This document shows, piece by piece, positions 38,652-50,431 of a stretch of 50,431 bases of DNA. Below the pieces are notes generated by a model. That model saw nothing but the letters and a program-made list of their open reading frames with translations, was not told the origin of the DNA and did not search any database. This DNA comes from Corynebacterium otitidis ATCC 51513. Lineage in GTDB: Bacteria > Actinomycetota > Actinomycetes > Mycobacteriales > Mycobacteriaceae. The DNA lies in the NCBI RefSeq assembly GCF_000296405.1, contig NZ_JH815195.1:367071-417501 (forward strand), in the 5' to 3' direction. How positions within the stretch are numbered: position 1 is the stretch's first letter; each line of letters begins with the position of its first letter. The translations under genes and the position numbers were made by a program.

Positions 38652-40079
38652 ATGAGTGCAGCTGAGTCGGCGCCCGAGCCGGCCGACGTCATCTACGACG
38701 GGCCGGCCGAGGAGCGTTCCAACCGGTCCCGCGGCGGCCGGGGGCGCGACGAGGGCTTCAGGCAGCCGCCCAGCGACCGAGAGGCCGAGCAGGGCGTGCT
38801 CGGCGCGATGCTGCTCAGCCGCGACGCCGTGGCCGACGTCATCGAGGTGCTCACCAACCCGGACGAGTTCTACCACCCGGGCCACGGGATGATCTTCCAG
38901 ACGATCCTCAACCTCTACAGCGAGGGCGAGGCCATCGACGCGGTGATCGTCTCCGACCGGCTGGGTCGGCAGAACCAGATCGACCGGGTCGGCGGGCCGA
39001 CCTACCTGCACACCCTCGTGCAGAGCACACCTACGCCAGCGAACGCGCGCTACTACGCGCGCATCGTCGCGGAGAAGGCCACGCTGCGCCGCCTCGTCGC
39101 CGCGGGCACGCGCATCGCGCAGCTCGGCTACGACGGCGCCGAGGGCGCGGAGATCGAGGGCATCGTCGACCTCGCGCAGCAGGAGGTCTACGGGGTCACC
39201 CGGCAGCAGACCACCGAGGACTACTCCCCCATCTCGGAGATCCTCGAGTCCACACTCGACGAGCTCGACGAGATCGCCACCCAGGGCGGCCTCGCGAAGG
39301 GCGTGCCCACCGGGTTCACCGACCTCGACAACCTCACCCAGGGGCTGCATGGCGGGCAGATGATCATCATCGCCGCGCGCCCCGGCGTCGGAAAGTCGAC
39401 GCTCGCCCTCGACTTCGCGCGCTCCGCGGCGATCGGCAACGGCTACACCTCCGCGATTTTCTCGCTCGAGATGTCGAAGACCGAGATCGCCACCCGCGTG
39501 CTCTCCGCGGAGACGGAGGTGAAGCTCCAGGACATGCGCGCGGGCCGGATGGACGACCTCGCCTGGGAGAAGCTCGCCACCAAGCTCGACAAGATCAGCT
39601 CCGCGCCGCTCTACATCGACGACTCCCCCAACCTCACCGCGATGGAGATCAGGGCCAAGGCGCGCCGGCTCAAGGAGCAGCACGACCTCAAGCTCATCGT
39701 CGTCGACTACCTGCAGCTCATGACCTCGGGTCACAAGGTCGAGTCCCGACAGCAGGAGGTCTCGGAGTTCTCGCGCCAGCTCAAGCTGCTGGCCAAGGAG
39801 CTCGACGTGCCGCTCGTGGCGATCTCGCAGCTCAACCGCGGCCCGGAGAACCGCACCGACCGCCGCCCCCAGCTTTCCGACCTGCGTGAATCCGGCGCCC
39901 TCGAGCAGGACGCCGACATCGTCATGCTGCTCTACCGGCCCGACTCGCAGGACCGCGAGGATGAGCGCGCCGGCGAGGCGGACATCATCCTCGCGAAGCA
40001 CCGCGGCGGGCCCATCGACGAGGTGACGGTCGCCCACCAGCTCCACTACTCGCGCTTCGCGAACCTCGCGCGCGGCTAG
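38652..40079 (+). CDS. dnaB: Replicative DNA helicase
   Basis: Protein of 475 residues. The N-terminal domain (PPSDREAEQGVLGAMLLS, DEFYHPGHGMIFQTI) is followed by the RecA-like helicase domain with Walker A ARPGVGKST (GKST at 247-250), SLEMSK, Walker B IVVDYLQLM, ISQLNRGPE and the DnaB-typical LRESGALEQDADIVMLLYR. There is no intein at the Walker A loop, unlike in many mycobacteria. The ATG at 38652 starts the conserved protein; an upstream open frame is ignored. TACGAT at 38586-38591 is a possible -10. It ends three bases before the convergent copA gene. Confidence 0.96.
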   Translation: MSAAESAPEPADVIYDGPAEERSNRSRGGRGRDEGFRQPPSDREAEQGVLGAMLLSRDAVADVIEVLTNPDEFYHPGHGMIFQTILNLYSEGEAIDAVIVSDRLGRQNQIDRVGGPTYLHTLVQSTPTPANARYYARIVAEKATLRRLVAAGTRIAQLGYDGAEGAEIEGIVDLAQQEVYGVTRQQTTEDYSPISEILESTLDELDEIATQGGLAKGVPTGFTDLDNLTQGLHGGQMIIIAARPGVGKSTLALDFARSAAIGNGYTSAIFSLEMSKTEIATRVLSAETEVKLQDMRAGRMDDLAWEKLATKLDKISSAPLYIDDSPNLTAMEIRAKARRLKEQHDLKLIVVDYLQLMTSGHKVESRQQEVSEFSRQLKLLAKELDVPLVAISQLNRGPENRTDRRPQLSDLRESGALEQDADIVMLLYRPDSQDREDERAGEADIILAKHRGGPIDEVTVAHQLHYSRFANLARG

Positions 40080-40082
40080 CCG

Positions 40083-42293
40083 CTACGCGCGGTGGGGCTT
40101 CAAGCCCCGCAGCCGCAGCGAGTTGAGCACGACGAACACCGAGGACAACGCCATCGCGACCCCGGCGAGCATCGGGTTGAGCAGCCCCAGCGCCGCGACG
40201 GGCACGAGGAGCACGTTGTAGAGGAACGCCCAGGCCAGGTTCCCCTTGATGGTCCTCAGGGTCGAGCGCGACAGCCGGAGCGCGTCGATGATCCCGGCGA
40301 CGTCGTTGCGCAGCACCGTGATGTCCGCCGCGTTGATCGCGGTCTCCGCGCCGGACTGCATGGCGATCCCAAGGTCCGCGCGGGCCAGTGCCGCCGCGTC
40401 GTTGAGGCCGTCGCCCGCGACCGCGACGCGCGTGCCCGCGTCGTGGAGTCGCTCGACGGCGCGCAGCTTGTCCTGCGGGGTCGCGTGCGCGGTGACGCGC
40501 TCCGGCGGAATCCCGACGGCCTCCGCGGCCCAGCGGGCCGCGGCCTCGTTGTCGCCCGTGAGCAGCGCGGGCTTGACGCCCATCTCGCGCAGCGTCGCGA
40601 CGTCCTCGGCGGAGTGCTCCCGGATCTCGTCGCTGAGGTAAATCGAGCCGAGCGGCTCGCCGGCGCGGGTGATCGCCACCGCGGTGAGCCCAGTCCGATC
40701 GGCGCCGGGAACCGCGGCCTCCGGCCGGGTGAGGGTGACGCGCGCCCCGTGAACGGTGCCCGCGATCCCGCTGCCGGGGATCGCCTCGACGGCGGACGCC
40801 TCGGGAGCGTCGGGGACGGCCGTGGCGATGGCCCGGCCGATGGGGTGCTCGCTCCCGGCCTCCACGGCGGCGGCCAGGGCCAGCAGCTCCTCGCGGCCGA
40901 CGCCGTCGGCCGGCTCAACCCGCGCGATGGTCATCTCCCCGGTCGTCATCGTGCCCGTCTTGTCGATGAGCACCTCCTCGACCCCGGCGGCGGCCTCGAG
41001 GACCTGCGCGCCCCGGATGACGAGGTTGAGCTTCGCCCCCTGCTCCGTGGCGACCATGATCGCCAGCGGGGTCGCCAGGCCGAGGGCGCACGGGCACGCC
41101 ACGATGAGCACCGCGACGGCGCTCGTGAACGCGGCCTCCGCCCCCTGCCCGGCGATGAGGTGCCCGAGAAGCGTGAGCGCGGAGATCACGAGGATCCCCG
41201 GCACGAAGTACAGGCTCACCCGGTCGACGAGCTGCTGGATTGGCGCGCGCGACTCCTGGGCGTCGGCGATGAGCCGACCCAGCTGCGAGAGCGTGCTCTC
41301 GTCGGCGGCGGCGGTGACCTCGACGATGAGGCGCCCGTTGCCGTTCACCGCGCCGGCGGGCGCGTGGTCGCCCTCGGCGACCTCCGCGGGGTGGCTCTCC
41401 CCAGTCAGGAGCGACACCTCGAGCGCGGAGGCGCCCTCGACGACCGTGCCGTCGAGCGGCACGAGCTCCCCGGGCCGCACGAGCACCCGCTCCCCGACCG
41501 CGACGTCGGCGGTGTCGACGATCGCCTGAGCGCCGTCGCGCAGCACCGTACAGCGCGGCGCCTGGCGCTCCTGGAGGTCGTGGAGCGTCGAGCGCGAGGA
41601 CGTCTTCGCGCGATCCTCGAGCAGCTTCCCGACGAGAAGCACCGTGACGACCACGGCGGCGGTCTCGAAGTAAATCTCGTCGTGCGCGCCCGAGGCGGTC
41701 AGCGAGAACTCCATGCGCATCGCGGCATCCCCCGCGGAGCCGAACAGCAGCGCCCAGAGCGACCACAGGTACGCCGCTGTCGTCCCCAGGGACACCAGGG
41801 TGTCCATGGTGACCCCGCCGTGCCGCAGGTTGGTCAGCGCCGTGCGGTGGAAGGGCCACCCGCCCCACAGGTACACGGGCGTGGTCAGGGCGAGGACCAC
41901 CCACTGCCAGTACGGGAACTGCAGCGGGGGAACCATGCTCACGACGAGCACCGGGAGGCTCAGCGCGGCGGAAACGAGCAGCCGCACCCCCCTATCGGTG
42001 CGCCACCACGGGCGGCGCGCTTCCTCCTCGTCCCCCGCCGCCGAGGCGGCCTGCCCTCCCTGAAGCTCGGCGGCGTCGTAGCCCGCGGCCCGCACCGCGG
42101 CGATGAGCTCGTCGAGGCTGGGGCCGGACGGCTCGACGCTCACCCGGGCGGTCTCGGTGGCGATGCTCACCCGGGCGTCGACGCCGGGCAGCTTGTTGAG
42201 CTTCTTCTGCACCCGCGCGGAGCAGGCGCTGCAGCTCATCCCGGAGACCGCGAGGGAAAGCTCCCGGCGGTCCTCTTCCTTGGTATCCGGCAT
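40083..42293 (-). CDS. copA: Copper-translocating P1B-type ATPase
   Basis: Protein of 736 residues. An N-terminal heavy-metal domain carries MSCSAC (Cys21, Cys24). Then follow membrane helices, the actuator TGES (SLLTGESHP), the CPC metal site in VACPCALGLATP, the phosphorylation site DKTGTMT, the SEHPIG nucleotide-binding motif and GDGLND. The CPC and the last two helices with conserved Asn/Ser fit Cu(I) export. It begins four bases after the stop of the chaperone gene, so the two are an operon. Confidence 0.95.
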   Translation of the reverse strand: MPDTKEEDRRELSLAVSGMSCSACSARVQKKLNKLPGVDARVSIATETARVSVEPSGPSLDELIAAVRAAGYDAAELQGGQAASAAGDEEEARRPWWRTDRGVRLLVSAALSLPVLVVSMVPPLQFPYWQWVVLALTTPVYLWGGWPFHRTALTNLRHGGVTMDTLVSLGTTAAYLWSLWALLFGSAGDAAMRMEFSLTASGAHDEIYFETAAVVVTVLLVGKLLEDRAKTSSRSTLHDLQERQAPRCTVLRDGAQAIVDTADVAVGERVLVRPGELVPLDGTVVEGASALEVSLLTGESHPAEVAEGDHAPAGAVNGNGRLIVEVTAAADESTLSQLGRLIADAQESRAPIQQLVDRVSLYFVPGILVISALTLLGHLIAGQGAEAAFTSAVAVLIVACPCALGLATPLAIMVATEQGAKLNLVIRGAQVLEAAAGVEEVLIDKTGTMTTGEMTIARVEPADGVGREELLALAAAVEAGSEHPIGRAIATAVPDAPEASAVEAIPGSGIAGTVHGARVTLTRPEAAVPGADRTGLTAVAITRAGEPLGSIYLSDEIREHSAEDVATLREMGVKPALLTGDNEAAARWAAEAVGIPPERVTAHATPQDKLRAVERLHDAGTRVAVAGDGLNDAAALARADLGIAMQSGAETAINAADITVLRNDVAGIIDALRLSRSTLRTIKGNLAWAFLYNVLLVPVAALGLLNPMLAGVAMALSSVFVVLNSLRLRGLKPHRA

Positions 42294-42297
42294 GGAT

Positions 42298-42501
42298 CTA
42301 GCGGACCTGGTAGCCGGCCTCGTCCACCGCAGCGCGGACCGCCGCGTCGTCGACGTCCGCCCCGGTGACGGAGAGGCGCCCGGAATCCAGGTCGACGTCG
42401 ACGTTCTCGACGCCGTCCACGCCGGAGACCTCCGCGGTCACGGCGTTGACGCAGCCCTGGCAGTGCATGCCCTCGACGGTGAAGTTCTTGGTCGTAGACA
42501 T
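42298..42501 (-). CDS. copZ: Copper chaperone, heavy-metal-associated domain
   Basis: Protein of 67 residues: a single HMA domain with MHCQGC (Cys14, Cys17) that would carry Cu(I) to CopA. I use ATG 42501 because GGAGG lies eight bases upstream; the ATG at 42516 belongs to that ribosome binding site. Confidence 0.92.
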   Translation of the reverse strand: MSTTKNFTVEGMHCQGCVNAVTAEVSGVDGVENVDVDLDSGRLSVTGADVDDAAVRAAVDEAGYQVR

Positions 42502-42559
42502 AACGGCAACCTCCATAAATCACGTGCGGGCGCGGGACCTCCCGCGCCGTGTAACCCCA

Positions 42560-42590
42560 AGGATAAAGCGCCGGGGACCCCGGCGGAAGA
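42560..42590 (-). promoter_or_regulatory. Candidate metal-responsive promoter of copZA
   Basis: On the minus strand a TATCCT -10 (42565-42560) is preceded by a perfect 15-base palindrome GCCGGGGTCCCCGGC (42584-42570) and a TCTTCC -35-like hexamer at 42590-42585, a 19-base spacing. A long spacer with a central palindrome is the arrangement of MerR-family (CueR-like) promoters. No regulator gene is next to it. Confidence 0.4.
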
Positions 42591-42693
42591 CCCACTCGGC
42601 GCGGTTTCGACGGGGAATAAGAACAAGCCCGGTGCCGTTGGGCTGGACACGCGGGGTCGGAGAGACCGGCTCTGTAACCGTTAGGATGAGGAT

Positions 42694-43059
42694 ATGTCTA
42701 CCGTTGATGTGACGACCGACAATTTCGAGAAGACCGTCGAGGGCGAGGGCATCGTCTTCGTCGACGCGTGGGCCTCGTGGTGCGGGCCGTGCCGCCAGTT
42801 CGCCCCCACCTTCGAGAAGGCGTCCGAGGAGCACCCCGACCACACCTTCGCGAAGCTCGACACCGAGGCGCACCAGGACCTGGCCGCTGCCCTCGAGATT
42901 CAGTCGATCCCGACGATCATGGCGTTCCGCGACGGCATCCTCGTCTACCGCGACGCCGGCGCTCTGCCGCCGAACGCGTTCCAGGACCTCATCAAGCAGG
43001 TCGAGGACCTCGACATGGACGAGGTGCGCAAGCAGGTGGCGGAGCAGAACGCCCAGTAG
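42694..43059 (+). CDS. Thioredoxin
   Basis: Protein of 121 residues with the active-site WCGPC (Cys30, Cys33) in VDAWASWCGPCRQF, the cis-proline IQSIPTIMAF, and an unusually long C-terminal helix (~15 residues more than E. coli thioredoxin). TAGGAT (42682-42687) lies six bases before the ATG, so the mRNA may be leaderless. It is divergent from copZA. It is a general disulfide reductase by family; its specific partners are unknown. Confidence 0.92.
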   Translation: MSTVDVTTDNFEKTVEGEGIVFVDAWASWCGPCRQFAPTFEKASEEHPDHTFAKLDTEAHQDLAAALEIQSIPTIMAFRDGILVYRDAGALPPNAFQDLIKQVEDLDMDEVRKQVAEQNAQ

Positions 43060-43080
43060 GTCCCGCCGCCGCACCGAATA

Positions 43081-43121
43081 ATCCCCCGGCCGCTGAGCAC
43101 GAGGCTCGGCGACCGGGGGAT
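43081..43121. terminator. Terminator between thioredoxin and the NYN gene
   Basis: CCCCCGG...GAGC at 43083-43098 pairs with GCTC...CCGGGGG at 43104-43119 with one mismatch and one G-T pair. It lies between convergent genes. Confidence 0.7.
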
Positions 43122-43161
43122 ATTCATTCACGAATGAATCCCGACGCCCCGAGCTGGGCGA

Positions 43162-44322
43162 TCACTCCCGGCGGTAGGACATGAGGACCCCGCGGATCCC
43201 CGCGTGGAAGCCGTCCCTCAGGCTCACCCGCTGGGTCTCGCTGAGCGTGTACTCGTGGAGCGTCTCGCAGGCGAACTGCAGCAACGGCCGATCCACCTCG
43301 GGGGGAAGCCCGCCCCCGGAGAGCATGTGCGCGTTGTCGCGCTGCTCCGTGGTCGCGGCGTTCGAGTACCACCACACTGCGTACTGCTGCCCCACGTCGT
43401 ACGGGGTCTGGAATCCGGCGCTCGCCCACACCTCATTCGGCAGAGGCACGTAGCGGGAGCGCAGCTTCCGCTTCTTCGCCATCATCGACGGCTTCGGCCG
43501 GTCGCTGCCGCTGTCCCGACAGGGATCGCCGGAGCTCTTGCGGTCCTCTCCCCCGCTCGGTTCACTCGGCGTCGCGTCGGCCGAGCGGCGAGGGTGCTCC
43601 GCCTGGGAGGTGGCGTCCGCCTCCTCCGTGGCCGCCGCGGTAGGGGTCGCCGGCGCTTCGGGCTTCTCCGGGTCGGTGCTGGGCGGCTGCTCCCCCACGT
43701 CCTGGCCGGCCGCCGGATCGTCTCGCTGGTCGTCCTGGTCCTCGGGCTTGTTCCGCACGACCGGAGGGATTGGGCCCTCGAGAACCTCGAGCTTCATCGT
43801 GTCGGCGAAGTCCTCGCGCGGGTCGAGGATCGTGGTGGTGTCGCAGGAGTGGCGCAGCGCGGAGGACATCGAGTCCCACCCGAAGCCGTAGAGGTGAACC
43901 CGGGAGCCCGCGAGGGCGGCCTCGTTCACGCCTGGGATCATGTCCGCGTCGCCCGAGACGAGCACCATGTCGGAGCACTGTTGGTGAACACCGGCGAGGA
44001 CCATGTCCGCGACGAGTCGAGTGTCGACGCCCTTCTGGGTACGGCGGTCGCCCCACTCGATGAGCTGGCCGGAGCGAAGCTGGACGCCGTCGCAGGTGCG
44101 TAGCGCGCGCTGGTAACGGTGCGGGCCGGAATCGGGGATGCCGTCGTACCAGTACTGGCGGTGGATGGGTTGGGAGAGCTGGTTCTCGATCTTCGTGTTG
44201 AGGGTATCGACGACCTTAGGAAGGTCGATCTCCAGCTGAGACCGGGCGCCGGTCTCCCAGGAGTTGTAGAAGCTGGCTAATAAGTAAGAGGTGTCGACAA
44301 AAACTAGGGTCCGTTGAAGCAT
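43162..44322 (-). CDS. NYN-domain (PIN-like) protein
   Basis: Protein of 386 residues. The N-terminal NYN domain (to about residue 170) has the acidic residues FVDTSY, KGVDTRLVADM and LVSGDADMIP expected of a metal-dependent PIN-like ribonuclease of the LabA/DUF88 group. A low-complexity linker rich in Pro, Glu, Asp, Ala and Ser spans about residues 195-285. A C-terminal folded part (YVPLPNEVWASAGFQTPYDVGQQYAVWW) appears to be a separate domain I do not recognise. It lies upstream of the rrn operon and is divergent from it. The RNA target is unknown. Confidence 0.8.
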   Translation of the reverse strand: MLQRTLVFVDTSYLLASFYNSWETGARSQLEIDLPKVVDTLNTKIENQLSQPIHRQYWYDGIPDSGPHRYQRALRTCDGVQLRSGQLIEWGDRRTQKGVDTRLVADMVLAGVHQQCSDMVLVSGDADMIPGVNEAALAGSRVHLYGFGWDSMSSALRHSCDTTTILDPREDFADTMKLEVLEGPIPPVVRNKPEDQDDQRDDPAAGQDVGEQPPSTDPEKPEAPATPTAAATEEADATSQAEHPRRSADATPSEPSGGEDRKSSGDPCRDSGSDRPKPSMMAKKRKLRSRYVPLPNEVWASAGFQTPYDVGQQYAVWWYSNAATTEQRDNAHMLSGGGLPPEVDRPLLQFACETLHEYTLSETQRVSLRDGFHAGIRGVLMSYRRE

Positions 44323-44812
44323 CGGCTAAATCCGTTCGTCGTTGACTAAGCGGTCACGTCATCAAGTCTGCCCCACTTGGCCCGGACTAGTCGACGGCCC
44401 GCCTCACTGGCGAGTCGGCCGTAATCGTCGGCGGTTCGTTGACCTGCGGTCATCGACCGAGCCTGAGAATCCTGTGAGTCTGTGTCCGCTCAGGAGGGGC
44501 GTGCAACGACCTCTCGTGTGATGGGATCAGGTACGTGGGGCGCCCCGGCGGCGTGCTGGAGCCGCCGAATAAACCGGCATCCAGAAAGGCGAGGGCCCAG
44601 CCCGCGTCTCGACAGACGCCGGCCGACACCCGAGTCTCGATCAAGCGTGACCCTGCGAGCGGAGGACGGCAGCCTGAAGCGTCCAGGTGCCGGTTGGGGA
44701 AGGCACCCCGGTGCGTGGGGTGGGGCCGACGAACTGACCGAGCGCGGTCTTCTACGCTTCCCCCGTGAACGGCGCGTAAAACACCGTTAATAGAGCCTTG
44801 TGACCTGCGGTG
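44323..44812. other. Intergenic region upstream of the rrn promoters
   Basis: About 490 bases with no convincing gene and no tRNA. TTGACT near 44353 and TTGACC at 44439-44444 resemble -35 hexamers but lack good -10 partners at normal spacing. I see nothing else definite. Confidence 0.4.
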
Positions 44813-44841
44813 TTGCTGTTGTCGGTGGGGGTTCGTATAGT
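44813..44841 (+). promoter_or_regulatory. rrn promoter P1
   Basis: TTGCTG at 44813-44818, a 17-base spacer and TATAGT at 44836-44841: the best promoter match upstream of 16S. Confidence 0.7.
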
Positions 44842-44916
44842 TATGCCTCGTCGCCGAGCAGGCCGGACGCGCTCCGGCCGGCAGCACCCACACGGAGACA
44901 CGGTCTCCCGGTCGGG

Positions 44917-44946
44917 TTGCGGAACACGCAGTAGGGCTGCTAAACT
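44917..44946 (+). promoter_or_regulatory. rrn promoter P2
   Basis: TTGCGG at 44917-44922, an 18-base spacer and TAAACT at 44941-44946, about 100 bases downstream of P1. Tandem promoters are usual for rRNA operons. GGCCGGA/TCCGGCC hairpin lies between the two. Confidence 0.65.
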
Positions 44947-44952
44947 TCGGTG

Positions 44953-45433
44953 TCTCGCACGGGCGTCACCCACTGTTCAATGAACGGTTGGTGTGTGGTC
45001 GTGTGGTGTTGTGTGAGAACTCAATAGCGTGCCATGATTATGTAACCCTAAACAGCTAGGCGTGTAGGCGCCCGGCTGGGTGGGGTTGTGACGATCAGTG
45101 TCAAGCCCCCAAAACACGGGCGACCACGCAGGCACACAAGTCTTATGGCTTGGTGGTGTCGTGTGGTGCATATCTTTTTTGGTTTTGGGATGGTTGATGC
45201 TGGTGGGTTGCCTGCGTGGATGCGGCACACCAGATGGTGTGGTTGGTTTCGACCCCCGTCGAGACGTGACCAGGCCGGTGTGTCGCGCGGCCACCAACAC
45301 AGTCGTGTTTTGGGTGGTGGGACGTGCGGGCAGCTTTTTTGCTAGTAGATCCTTGAATCTTATTTTTTTACAGGATTAACCACCCTACGCTACGGGCGAG
45401 CCTCGGGCTAGACCTGTTGTGTGTGGGTGGTTG
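44953..45433 (+). other. rrn leader region
   Basis: About 480 bases before mature 16S, strongly rich in G and T on this strand. It holds the antitermination-like segment GGTGTTGTGTGAGAACT at 45005-45021, repeated in the 16S-23S spacer, and T-rich tracts near 45172 and 45362. Open frames here are not believable genes. Confidence 0.6.
45005..45021 (+). repeat. Leader copy of the nut-like antitermination segment
   Basis: GGTGTTGTGTGAGAACT, identical to 47222-47238; each copy is followed by a similar CATAG/AATAG element. The TGAGAACT core resembles boxA. Confidence 0.6.

Positions 45434-50431
<4,998 letters not shown>

Noticed and set aside
38652..40079. An intein or an alternative long N-terminus in dnaB.
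   Set aside because: The Walker A and downstream motifs are continuous, and the frame upstream of 38652 covers the DnaA-box region without protein-like composition.
42549..42566. A CsoR-type operator in TAACCCCAAGGATA before copZA.
   Set aside because: The two halves are not symmetrical enough; the nearby 15-base palindrome is a better candidate.
44450..44893. Open frames of 70-150 codons in the region upstream of rRNA and within the rRNA genes.
   Set aside because: They lack ribosome binding sites and family features, and those in rRNA are meaningless.

Overview
The window is about 50 kb of high-GC actinobacterial chromosome, almost certainly from a Corynebacterium or close relative, read next to the replication origin. 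The evidence is a trpL-E-G-D-CF-B-A operon with a fused TrpC-TrpF, a DUF6049/Nudix/pcnA block and a DUF5318-ponA-rpsF-ssb-rplI-dnaB block (both flank oriC in mycobacteria and corynebacteria), four ParB-binding parS sites, an rrn operon without spacer tRNAs, and many -10 hexamers of the TAGACT type placed only 6-9 bases before start codons. Murein, heme, copper and NAD(P)H-repair genes fill the rest. I infer the genus from gene order and remembered family sequences, not from a search.

Layout: 1-3612 (-) start of a probable murJ, DUF6049 exported protein, Nudix hydrolase. 3703-5844 (+) pcnA and a YqgE/AlgH protein. 5857-7230 parS sites, a small protein and an SBF-like transporter (-). 7328-14648 (-) the tryptophan operon with terminator, leader peptide, attenuator and promoter; two more parS sites lie inside trpCF. 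14665-16609 SdpI-family protein (-) and a cation:amino-acid/dicarboxylate symporter (+). 16681-19569 leuS (+). 19618-20597 two related membrane proteins (-). 20681-22219 bifunctional NAD(P)HX repair enzyme (-). 22283-25032 a structured leader and a UvrA-like ATPase (+), whose stop codon is the insertion site of an IS481-family element (25034-26148). 26202-28368 thiolase and a Nei-type glycosylase (-). 28518-30342 DUF1846 protein and a MhuD-type heme oxygenase (+). 30382-33328 (-) membrane protein, a frameshifted short-chain dehydrogenase, a universal stress protein and a MarR regulator. 33728-40079 (+) DUF5318, ponA, rpsF, ssb, rplI, dnaB. 40083-42501 (-) copper ATPase and copper chaperone. 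42694-43059 (+) thioredoxin. 43162-44322 (-) NYN-domain protein. 44813-50431 (+) rrn promoters, 16S, spacer and 23S.

Most striking signals: parS sites serve at once as coding sequence (twice in trpCF), as the loop of a convergent-gene hairpin, and as the start-codon region of a small gene; a cluster of DnaA-box-like 9-mers sits directly upstream of the replicative helicase gene dnaB; the UvrA-like gene is preceded by a promoter, a hairpin and a strong intrinsic terminator whose stem can alternatively pair with the first hairpin, which looks like an attenuator; the IS481 element obtained the stop codon of its transposase from the duplicated target. No CRISPR array, prophage, tRNA gene or obvious defence island was seen. 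Coordinates of promoters, rRNA ends and several starts are estimates made by eye.
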